NCBI GenBank assembly: GCA_949358305.1
Contig: OX442314.1
Location: 63,063,369-63,127,368, forward strand
DNA length: 64,000 nucleotides
DNA from: Strigamia acuminata
Lineage: Eukaryota; Arthropoda; Chilopoda; Geophilomorpha; Linotaeniidae
Direction: 5' to 3'
Position 1 is the stretch's first letter, and every line of letters begins with the position of its first letter. The notes below the pieces were generated by a model, which ran no database searches, was not told where the DNA came from, and saw only the letters and a list, made by a program, of their open reading frames with translations. Both the position numbers and the translations under genes were made by a program. This document shows positions 43,501 to 53,000 of the stretch, piece after piece.

Positions 43501-45370
43501 TGGTAATTATCGGGGGAAAACTCGCCCTAGTGCTCTTAGCACGGGCACATGCGTCACAAGTGGATAATTCTTTGTTAGACAAATTGATCCCAAAAACGTC
43601 CTCGGATTCGGTTAATTTAATAATGCCTTTAGCATTATGGTGGCCCATTCTGGAATGCCACGTGTCCATACTCTGGGATATTTCTTTCTTTCTCATTTTG
43701 ATCCCAGTATCCCCGCTTTTGTTAACTTTCGCAGTCGCATTAGCTTCGGGAACAATAGCAGGAGGTGTCTGAACCTCATTCACTGTTTTCTGTAAATTAA
43801 TCGCCGCAGGCGCATTCGCTTTGGTTGGCTCGCTTACTTGCGTACTCAAATTAGATGCGGATTTTCCCATATCCGGCTTACAGAAACTTTTTAGTAAAGC
43901 TGACTTAAAATCTAAAATGGTTAGTAGCGGTTGTACAAATTTTTCATCCTTCACGGATGATTTGATTAAATCGAGGACAGCAGCTGTATCCTGTTGCGCA
44001 GTTAATGCAGCTGTGTTTACAGAATTAACCTCGACCCGGCAGTTGACTTTGTACAGCCTGTCGCTAGTCCGAACTGCCGAAATCAATGGTTCCTCGATTT
44101 TATCTTTGAAAATACTCATCTTCCCATCTTTAACAATTGTGCACAACCCAGCCTCATCGGTGCGCCCGAGCGAAATAAGGTTTTTCCGAAAATTCGGTGC
44201 GAAGAATACATTCGTCAAAGTTATTTTCCTCGTTCTTTGTCCATAGAGCGAAGTGAGGACGATGTTGCCCACACCTTCAATCTTCGATTTTCCTTCTCCT
44301 TGTAGAACGCTGAAGTTAGACAACGGTTTGAAGTTTGAAAACCAATTCCGGTTGAAGGAAAAGTGGTCGGTCGCTCCCGTGTCCACGTACCACTGTGAAT
44401 CGTAGTTTCCGTGCGACACAAGAGATAAGGGCACTGTGGGCTTCTCTTCCGACACCGCAGAATACAAAGTGTAGGGCTCATCTGTATAGGGGTCCAGTTG
44501 TGTGAGATTTGCTCTCTGTGGACCCCTTCTGCCTCGTCCTTTGCCACGGGTGCCTCCACGATTCAATTGGGCTGGCGAGCCAGCGCTGGCGGGGAAAGTC
44601 CCTTGCTGTTTCGGCGGCGATGGGCACTCCCTGGCGAAGTGTCCCGACCCACCGCAAGTAAAACATGTTCCACGCGAAGTTCCGGGGGAATTTGGGGTTT
44701 TTCCACGAGGTTTCCATTTCCCTTTAGTATAGAAAGCGGTAGTATTGTCTGCCAATACAGGTGGGACGCCAAATTCATTGGTCTGTTCATAAAGGCGATT
44801 GTACTCGCCAAGTAAACGTTCTTTAACGTTTTTCGCTGTGAATTCCGTATCCGACCAGTGATACGCGGTCTGTTTCACAGCCTCGTATTGTGGGGGCAGA
44901 AGATCTAAATATTGGAATGCCTGGAATTCATCGGTGACCTCAATTTTAACGTCCTTCAGTTCGACGATTTTGCGGTCGACCCGCCCGGTGAAAACTAGCA
45001 TTTCCTCATTATCTCGAAGTTTCATGTTGAGGAATTCACGTCGCAACCGAGCACGACGTGCCCTCGTCGTCGGTTGATAAGCGTCCTTTAGGGCTTCCCA
45101 AACTTTCGCAGCGGTGGGGCAGGCAACAGCTATCACTTGCTGCGGCTCAGCGCAACTCATGCAGATAGTGGACATTGCCTTGTCCTCTCGAGCGTTAAAC
45201 TCTCGCTTCTCTTTTGCAGTGGCTGTTGCAGCCAGTGGTGGCTCAGAGCCACTAACATGTCCCCAAACGCCGTTGTATTTGAGCAATAACTGGACCTGCA
45301 CGGACCAGGTGGCATAGTTCGTGCCATCGAGCTTTTTAATATCCTTGTAATCGTCGTGCTTTGAAGCCAT
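40523..45370 (-). CDS. Copia C Gag-Pol polyprotein
   Basis: The likely start is the ATG at 45370 (MASKHDDYKD), giving 1,615 residues; the frame is open for a few codons upstream. The N-terminus KLDGTNYATWSVQVQLLL is the typical copia gag opening. The zinc knuckle is C236, C239, H244 and C249. Protease has Asp-Thr-Gly at 330-332. The integrase finger is H571, H576, C604 and C607, with catalytic D635, D698 and E734 (35-residue gap). A long Pro- and acid-rich linker lies at about 850-1010 (polyproline PPPIPPP, several Asp/Glu runs). Reverse transcriptase YVDD is at 1298-1301, with copia RNase H to the end. It is longer than copia B mainly through the protease-integrase spacer and the linker. No lesions are seen. 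Confidence 0.96.
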   Translation of the reverse strand: MASKHDDYKDIKKLDGTNYATWSVQVQLLLKYNGVWGHVSGSEPPLAATATAKEKREFNAREDKAMSTICMSCAEPQQVIAVACPTAAKVWEALKDAYQPTTRARRARLRREFLNMKLRDNEEMLVFTGRVDRKIVELKDVKIEVTDEFQAFQYLDLLPPQYEAVKQTAYHWSDTEFTAKNVKERLLGEYNRLYEQTNEFGVPPVLADNTTAFYTKGKWKPRGKTPNSPGTSRGTCFTCGGSGHFARECPSPPKQQGTFPASAGSPAQLNRGGTRGKGRGRRGPQRANLTQLDPYTDEPYTLYSAVSEEKPTVPLSLVSHGNYDSQWYVDTGATDHFSFNRNWFSNFKPLSNFSVLQGEGKSKIEGVGNIVLTSLYGQRTRKITLTNVFFAPNFRKNLISLGRTDEAGLCTIVKDGKMSIFKDKIEEPLISAVRTSDRLYKVNCRVEVNSVNTAALTAQQDTAAVLDLIKSSVKDEKFVQPLLTILDFKSALLKSFCKPDMGKSASNLSTQVSEPTKANAPAAINLQKTVNEVQTPPAIVPEANATAKVNKSGDTGIKMRKKEISQSMDTWHSRMGHHNAKGIIKLTESEDVFGINLSNKELSTCDACARAKSTRASFPPIITISTKGVLDLVHMDVWGASQATSLGGANFYFILVDDYSRYMWIITMKTKGEVLGHFKRWLTEVERTTSRKVKCIKTDNGGEFISRNWDDYASKIGLKCIRTNTYSPEMNSVAERANRTIVGGVRALMLENDFPYPLWAELATTIVYLKNRFPHEGLGGKVPYTVFFGKKLSLRHIRCIGSKTFVHIPSQVRKGKLEGRAWAGALIGYAISTRGYRVWDPVRNQVFASKHVRIFEDSYWYEIGKRLQQPIKQPQGGQLKHFGDSSSDTEGDDDDSVAPIPEIVEEVQEALPPPIPPPVEPPVPKEKPPLPTTPKPVFRPELRPLVKQAIQQPAIETVEGDLVGDAGAGDNPVEEIGGAKGDNGDGENYFNVYPDDDEEVDLPPTIQARRGSGKKGKKVKDPLSLPLDMTKWRRVQSVRKAGATAGKIDVVYFSPNEDKLRSRTDVARWCDAEGYHYDPDLFDFKTLEGEEPELPFAGFCAVEPDTYEEAMRHTNKRDWEKAMKEETDIFDDRTVYKEIDKPEGELLLGSKWIYKMKRDQSGAVARYRARLVAQGFKQRPGIDFTEVFSPVVNFVLVIVFFCTLVILKGWRDVHLDIKAAYLYGDLDKVQFMEIPKGYRTAENQHKCWMLLKSLYGLHQSGRMWYQALHDRLLQLGFVPLLGLNCVYALDNDAILIFYVDDIVLFSKDDYVEECVVRWIRESFDTVDLGPVTLLLGIAFDRSGGQIRIHQRAYIEKLCKLYGVDSCLRIRVPGTPGTIIQGVTEKERVDSTFPYRNLVGSLLFLASRTRPDILFSVIVLSQYNEKHSTRHISMLLQILRYLANTSDYMINLSNCRNDNLTVYTDASFALDADKRRSFGGHIVYLGGVPIMWNCHKQSMTALSIMESEFLAVVDGVKEIIWLERLYDADIMFSINRNTPCVYADSMPAIQYAKNRIENRANKHIDVKLHFLRDWFERGTFAIKHIPGALNVADVMTKWLPKPRLNTLCEHLFVRRK

Positions 45371-46571
45371 CACGACGACACCAGGAAAATGCACAATAAT
45401 AATTGGTTATGCACAGAGAGAACACAATTTCGGAATTTATTCCGCACACACACTTCACAGGAGCACTTAATCACACAATGCACAATTGTCTCTAGTCCCA
45501 AAAACCAAAAAGGAAGGCGAAAATACAGTTTCAACCCGGGGAATCTCAATAAGTGAGATTGGAAAACCTTGACTGGCAATCCACCAACTCTTCCGTCCGA
45601 CCTCCTGGGGTCGCGGGATGGTTGGGGGCCCTGGATAAGCCCAGCCAAGAATACAGTGCTACGTGCCCGACTGGACGTAGGGTAGCACCGAATCTAACAA
45701 GGGACCAACAACAAAAACTTAAAACTATACAGAGTTTCACGAAAGTATGCAAATAAATCAAAACAGTCTAGATGTGAAGTTGGCCAATTACAGGATCCTT
45801 GCGCCGTAATCGGTTCCCACGATGTGTTCAACGTCGGCTTCACGTGTCGAATTAACTCACACGCACGCCGGGGTGCTAATGTGAGGAGAAACCCTCTCAA
45901 CTGGTGCACCCTGCGTGCAAAACCAGGGTTTCCTCTTGAAATCGTCGTTGCGCACGTCCGCGCCTTCGTAATTCCACGTCGGGTGGAAATCACGGCTCTT
46001 CGTGCTAAATATGGCTGTGTACGTGGACTTACACGTAAACACAGCTCCAAAACGAATATTCACCGTCGATGGCGATGAAAAACGATCAAAATGGTCGCCA
46101 CAGAACAAATCTTCGTCCTCGACGATCCTACGACAAATATCGGTCGTTTTGCGTCGAAACTCCGTCGTGTCGACGTGAATGGGCGTCGTCTCGCTGGCAA
46201 TACTGATTGCCTCGGCAAAATAACGTCGTATTGGCGTGTATCGGTTCAGATGCACGTCTGGGCTGCGATTCGCTTCACGGCCGAATCCAAAATGGCCGCC
46301 GCAGGAAAATTTCACAACGACGTCGGAAAAAGTGCTTATTTCGCACAGAAAAATTTCGAAATAAAGCTGCTTACACACTAAAATGTCCGTAGTAATGTCC
46401 GCACACGTTGCCGATCGTTTCCAATCGATTTGGCGAAGAAAATCCGTCTGCGTCGGTCGGTTTGCGTTTGCGGCGAAGTCGGGCGACGTCTTGGCTTCGT
46501 CTCGCGTCCAAAAAGGTCGGAAATCCTTTACAAACTGGTCAGGCCGTCGAGAACCATCCTCTGCTACCATA
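45371..46571 (-). other. Copia C leader with tRNA-iMet primer-binding site
   Basis: The primer-binding site is at 46554-46569. Its plus-strand sequence, CCATCCTCTGCTACCA, equals the 3' end of animal initiator tRNA-Met, two bases from the 5' LTR. The remaining leader of about 1.18 kb is much longer than in copia B (130 bp). It contains several CpG-rich stretches and an open frame on the element strand (45857-46591) that crosses the primer-binding site and into the LTR, and has no recognisable domain. Confidence 0.85.
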
Positions 46572-47048
46572 TAAAGCGATTTCCTGGCCAAAACATCGGT
46601 TAGAAAGGAGTTGACGAGTGTCTAAACAGGTGCGCGACACCGACATGCGTGCGCCATGTTTAATATCACATAAAAGTGTACACGCTTCGAGGCTAACAAC
46701 TGCACTCGGAAAAATAGGATAAATCATTGTTGGATTTCAATGATTTGTCCTTTACATTATAAAATAAAAGCAATGACATTCATAATCGATAACTAAGCAA
46801 TAATAACAATACAGGACTCGCTCTTTTGAGCAGACGATGTTATCAGCGCATGCTGCTAAATGGAAACGTTCAACCGCGGTACAGAACCAGCATTAATAAA
46901 AATCGAGATCGATTGAACGCGACATCGAGACATTAAATAGCAGCACATTCATTACACATATCCGGAAAGTGTGTAATGTAAATATTCACAAACTATACAA
47001 TATGGCGACAAACAACCAAACACACAATATTTCCACCACAACTCAATA
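46572..47048 (-). repeat. Copia C 5' LTR
   Basis: 477-bp LTR matching 40029-40505, followed by the ATTTG duplication. Confidence 0.93.
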
Positions 47049-47053
47049 ATTTG

Positions 47054-50000
47054 GTCTCTTCTCCATTTTCCAGACTTCGTGCTGATGCATGGAATCAATC
47101 TCATCTTGCATCGCTTCCGTCCATTTGTCCGCTTGAGGTAATTTCATCGCTTCCTTTTGCGTAGTTGGCGTTATTAAAACGTCAGCCATGTTTGCTTGTT
47201 CTCTCAACCTCCCCGAACGTCGTACGCCTCGTTGCAATAAGTCCGCTTCAGTCGCTTCTATTCTCGCTTGTTTTTCAACAGCCAAAACATCTTTGGTTGC
47301 GCCGGGTCTCCTTCCTCCCCTCCGAGCGGGGACCTGCGCCGGCACCCGTACTGGCTCCTGTTCCTGCTCCCTTTCCGGCTCCGGATCCGGCTCTGGTTCC
47401 GGTTCGCGTTGCAACTCGGGTTGTACGTGCTCAACTGGTGCAGGTACTCCGATCGGAAGAACCGGCGTGTCGTAATGGACATCTAATTCCACCAATTCGT
47501 CGGTTTTGGTTTCCTCGGGTACATCTAAATTGCCCAGTCGTGTTTCGTCAAATATCACGTCCCGTGACTCCGTAATCCGTCCAGTTTCTTGCATAAAAAT
47601 CCGATATGCCTTGCGCGTCGCCGAGTATCCGACTAAAAAACCTTCTTTCGTCTTCGCGCTCAGTTTCGTCTGTCTAAATTTTGGTTCCAGCACATGGGCC
47701 ACACACCCAAATCGTCGCAAATAAGAAACATCTGGTGGTCGTCCCATCCACATTTCATACGGTGTTTTGCCATGTACGCTCGATCTACATCTGTTCCGCA
47801 GGTAAGCCGCCGTCAACATCGCTTCGCCCCAAAATGGTAATGCCAATTTCGAGTCCAACATTAACGCTCTCATCGTTTCTGTGATGGTCCGGTTTGTCCG
47901 TTCCGCTAATCCATTAGACATCGGTGTCCAAGGTGTGGTCAATTCGTGATGAATCCCCTTCTGACCGTAAAATTGTGCCAAATTCTCGTTTAAAAATTCT
48001 CCGCCATTATCGGTTCTAATGCGTTTAACTTTCTCTCCCTTTTGTAATTCGTGTCTTGTCAAAAATCCTTTTATGGCTTCTGCCGCTTGACCCTTCTGTT
48101 CCAGCAACTTCACAAAAATCATACGACTGTAGTCGTCAACTATAGTGAGAATAAATCTCGCTCCACCCAATGAATTCGTTGGCATTGGCCCCATCAAATC
48201 CATATGCAGTAATTCCAATATTTGCTGAGATTGTTGAAATGTCACTGTTTTTCGTGATATTTTCGCCATTTTCGCTTTTATGCATTCAGTGCATTGTTCG
48301 ACTTGTGTCTTGTTATCCCATGTCATGCCTCTGACCAATCCTTGTTTTTCCATTTCGTCCATGCTTCTGGGGTTTGGATGCCCTAATCTACGATGCCAAA
48401 TCGTACGTGTCAGTGCTCCAGTTGCACACGCAATTTCTCCCCTCGACCCCTCGCAATATGTCGCTGACAATAAAAACTTGTTGTCCACTCGCTGTGCCGT
48501 CATCACCTTATTTCCGGCAGCATCCAGTACGTTTGCGCAATTTTTCGTGAATCTGACTTCCAGTCCGGCGTCCACTATTTTCGGAACTGATAATAAATTG
48601 GTTTGCAATGTTGGAACGTATAAAACGTTACTCAAACGCAATCTATTTTCCATTTCGTGCTCTTTTATGACCAATTGTCCTCGCCCTGGCGATCCCGCTT
48701 CGACTTCACCGCTAGCTAATCCTACATTTTGCGGATATTGCTCAAAAACGTGAAAAACCTCTTTGTTTGACACCATGTGGCTTGTCGCGCCCGAATCAAT
48801 TAGCCACTCTTCCTTCTCTTCTTCTTCTTGCGTCGTCACTGCATTTGCGCGTTCGTCCATTCGACTCCTTGGCTTCACCCACGCACCAAACGAATATTCG
48901 CGTGGTTTGCTCGTAGGAATTGCTTCGCAACGTGCGCTGTGCTCCGTTGGCTTCTTCCCGCCTCGCCACTTCTTGAATGGTTTCGCTCCGCCTCCTCGTG
49001 TTCGTGCATTTGCACTTCCTGTCGGTCCTTCCTTGCTCTTGTCCTTTGACCAGCAATCTCTGGCAAAATGCCCCTTTTTATGGCAATTAAAACATTCAAT
49101 TCCTGTTTTCCCTTTTGGTCGTGCTCTGTAAGCATTTTCGGATCCTTGTCCGCTCTTCCTTTTCTCTCGTTGTCTCTCCTCTTCTCCTCGTAACATCGTC
49201 CTCGCGTCCATCATCGACAAATCGTTTTTCTGGCCATCAAAAATCCTGACATTGTGCTCGAATTCTGCCCGCAATCCCTGCGCCACATAAGCAACCATTT
49301 CTTGGTTAGAATAAATCTTCCCAAGCTCTGCTCCCTTCGCTTTTATTGCTTCGGCTCGATTCACGTACTCGTCCACGGATTCTTTCTCTTGCATTTTCAG
49401 CTTTGCCAATTCAATTCCGCATTTGACGATCTCGTAGGCATTCCTTGGTCCCATGTCGGCTTCAATCTTGTCCCACAAGATTTTTGCGCTTGTCTCGGTA
49501 CTGTATCGAACAGCCTGCTCCGCCGACAGCGAAATAACCAAAATGTGCATTGCCTCGTCATTCTTTCTTTCCCAGTCCTCCCAAATTGCCTGCATCTGGG
49601 CGTAATTCGCTTGTCCCGGTCGTGCTTTTTCCGGTTCACCTTGCTCGATTGTCGTTTTCCACAAGTGTTGTTTCTTCAGCGTCGATCTTATGCGCATCTT
49701 CCATAAGAAATAATTGCGCTCGGTCAACCTCTCTATCGCCGTTGAATTTGAAGAAATATTGACGATCGCGTCCGCCATTTTGTCTCAAACGAATGCGTGC
49801 GGAAAAGAAACGTACGAAAAATTAATTTTCTCTTCTTAATTCCACTAATTTCTACTTGCGCTTCACTGTGTTACAGCCTGATTTTTCCAACCGTGCTCTG
49901 CTACCACTTGTTGATACACCTGGGAATTAGCCACGACCATTTGAACATTGAAACATAAATATCGCTCATTTAATCATCCATTTTTATACAGTTAGTGTTG

Positions 50001-50093
50001 TCTGTGACAACCGCGCTCACACAATAAAGGTCTCTTGCCTTTTAATCAAAACAATCAATCAATTATTTAACTTAGTGTTTAAATCCACTCACA
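47054..50093 (-). mobile_element. Copia B, copy 2, right part (5' LTR, gag, protease, integrase)
   Basis: This continues copia B copy 2 after copia C. It carries residues 1 to about 905 of Gag-Pol (ATG at 49778), with zinc knuckle, protease and integrase motifs as in copy 1; then the leader, primer-binding site and 5' LTR at 49909-50093, followed by TATTT. Copy 2 has the same net length as copy 1, 4,732 bp. Insertion of C separates gag, protease and integrase from reverse transcriptase and RNase H, so this copy is inactivated although no coding base was lost. Confidence 0.95.
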
Positions 50094-53000
50094 TATTTCA
50101 CTGAAAAAGGCCATATTTTGCTGAAAAAGGCCACATTTCGCTGTAAAAGGCCATATTTCGGTAAAAAACGCCATATTTTGCTGAAAAAGGTCACATTTTG
50201 CAGGGACTAGTTTAGACGCCTGGGACTTGGCGACGTTTAATGTACCATGTGCAGCCCCAAACTGACCCGGCCTGAAACGGCTCCGGTCGGAATATTAATA
50301 AATGCCCTGGCATTTATTCGAGGCCTTTCGCTAAATGCGGCTACTTTTTGATAAAAAAGGCCATATTTCGCTGAAAAAGGCCATATTTTGCTGAAAAAGG
50401 CCATATTTCGCTGAAAAAGGCCATATTTCGCTGTAAAAGGCCATATTTCGCTGAAAAACGCCATATTTTGCTGAAAAAGGCCATATTTTGCTGAAAAAGG
50501 CCATTATTCGTTGAAAAAAAAGGCCATATTTCGATAAAAAACGCCATATTTCGCTGAAAAAGTTCACATTTTGCAGGGACTAGTTTAGACGCCGGGGACT
50601 TGGCGACGTTTAATGTACCATGTGCAGCCCCAAACTGATCCGGCCTGAAACGACTCCGGACGGAATATTAATAAATGCCCTGGCATTTATTCGAGGCCTT
50701 TCGCTAAATGCGGCTAATTTTCGATAAAAAAAGCCATATTTTGCTAAAAAACTCCATATTTCGCTGAAAAAGGCCAGATTTTGTTAAAAAAGCTCATATT
50801 TCGCTGAAAAAGGCCATATTTCGCTGAAAAAGGCCATATTTCGCTGAAAAAGGCCATATTTCACTGAAAAAGGCCATATTTCGATAAAAAAGGCCATATT
50901 TTACTGAAAAAACGCCATATTTCGCTGAAAAAGGCCATATTTCGCTGAAAAAAGGCCATATTTCGGTAAAAAACGCCATATTTTGCTGAAAAAAGGCCAT
51001 ATTTTGCTGAAAAAGGCTATATTTCGCTGAAAAACGCCATATTTCGCTGAAAAAGGCCATATTTTGCTGAAAAAGGCCATATTTCGCTGAAAAAGGCCAT
51101 ATTTCGGTAAAAAACGCCATATTTTGCTGAAAAAAGGCCATATTTTGCTGAAAAAGGCTATATTTCGCTGAAAAACGCCATATTTCGCTGAAAAAGGCCA
51201 TATTTCGCTGTAAAAGGCCATATTTCGCTGAAAAAGGCCATATTTCGCTGAAAAACGCCATATTTCGCTGGAAAACGCCATATTTCGCTGAAAAAGGCCA
51301 TATTTCGGTAAAAAACGCCATATTTTGCTGAAAAAAGGCCATATTTTGCTGAAAAAGGCTATATTTCGCTGAAAAACGCCATATTTCGCTGAAAAAGGCC
51401 ATATTTTGCTGAAAAAGGCCATATTTCGCTGAAAAAGGTCACATTTTGCAGGGACTAGTTTAGACGCCGGGACTTGGTGACGTTTAATGTACCATGTGCA
51501 GCCCCAAACTGACCCTGCCTGAAACGGCTCCGAACGGAATATTAATAAATGCCCTGGCATTTATTCGAGGCCTTTCGCTAAATGCGGCTACTTTTCGATA
51601 AAAAAGGCCATATTTTGCTGAAAAAGGCCAGATTTTGCTGAAAAACGCCATATTTTGCTGAAAAAGGCCATATTTTGCTGAAAAAGGCCATATTTTGCAG
51701 AAAAAAAGCCATATTTCGGTAAAAAACGCCATATTTCGCTCAAAAAAGGCCATATTTTGGTTAAAAAACTCGATATTTTGCTGAAAAAAAGCCATATTTC
51801 GGTAAAAAACCCCATATTTAGCTGAAAAAGGCCATATTTCGCTGAAAAAGGCCATATTTTGCTGAAAAAAGCAATATTTCGCTGATAAAAGGCCATATTT
51901 CGCTGAAAAAGGCCACATTTCGCTGTAAAAGGCCATATTTCGGTAAAAAACGCCATATTTTGCTGAAAAAGGTCACATTTTGCAGGGACTAGTTTAGACG
52001 CCTGGGACTTGGCGACGTTTAATGTACCATGTGCAGCCCCAAACTTACCCGGCCTGAAACGGCTCCGGTCGGAATATTAATAAATGCCCTGGCATTTATT
52101 CGAGGCCTTTCGCTAAATGCGGCTACTTTTTGATAAAAAAGGCCATATTTCGCTGAAAAAGGCCATATTTTGCTGAAGAAGGCCATATTTCGCTGAAAAA
52201 GGCCATATTTCGCTGTAAAAGGCCATATTTCGCTGAAAAAGGCCATACTTCGCTGAAAAACGCCATATTTCGCTGGAAAACGCCATATTTCGCTGAAAAA
52301 GGCCATATTTCGGTAAAAAACGCCATATTTTGCTGAAAAAAGGCCATATTTTGCTGAAAAAGGCTATATTTCGCTGAAAAAGGCCATATTTTGCTGAAAA
52401 AGGCCATATTTCACTGAAAAAGGCCATATTTCGATAAAAAAGGCCATATTTTACTGAAAAAACGCCATATTTCGCTGAAAAAGGCCATATTTCGCTGAAA
52501 AAAGGCCATATTTCGGTAAAAAACGCTATATTTTACTGAAAAAACGCCATATTTCGCTGAAAAAGGCCATATTTCGCTGAAAAAAGGCCATATTTCGGTA
52601 AAAAACGCTATATTTTACTGAAAAAACGCCATATTTCGCTGAAAAAGGCCATATTTCGCTGAAAAAGGCCATATTTCACTGAAAAAGGCCATATTTCGAT
52701 AAAAAAGGCCATATTTTACTGAAAAAACGCCATATTTCGCTGAAAAAGGCCATATTTCGCTGAAAAAAGGCCATATTTCGGTAAAAAAGGCCATATTTCG
52801 CTGAAAAAGGCCAGATTTTGCTGAAAAACGCCATATTTTGCTGAAAAAGGCCATATTTTGCTGAAAAAGGCCATATTTTGCAGAAAAAAAGCCATATTTC
52901 GGTAAAAAACGCCATATTTCGCTCAAAAAAGGCCATATTTTGGTTAAAAAACTCGATATTTTGCTGAAAAAAAGCCATATTTCGGTAAAAAACCCCATAT

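Larger units (their letters stand above)
40029..47048 (-). mobile_element. Copia C: complete Ty1/copia element
   Basis: 7,020 bp with two 477-bp LTRs (40029-40505 and 46572-47048) that look identical. The five-base target duplication is ATTTG (40024-40028 and 47049-47053), and the empty site is visible in copia B copy 1 at about 10171. It contains a perfect tRNA-iMet primer-binding site, an unusually long leader of 1.2 kb, one uninterrupted gag-pol frame and a polypurine tract. The LTR ends are TA...TA (TATTGAG to GCTTTA in element orientation), not TG...CA. It is the complete relative of copia A and is probably autonomous. Confidence 0.95.

Noticed and set aside
45857-46591. 244-codon frame in the copia C leader as a gene
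   Set aside because: It spans the primer-binding site and LTR end, has no recognisable domain, and is likely open by GC composition.
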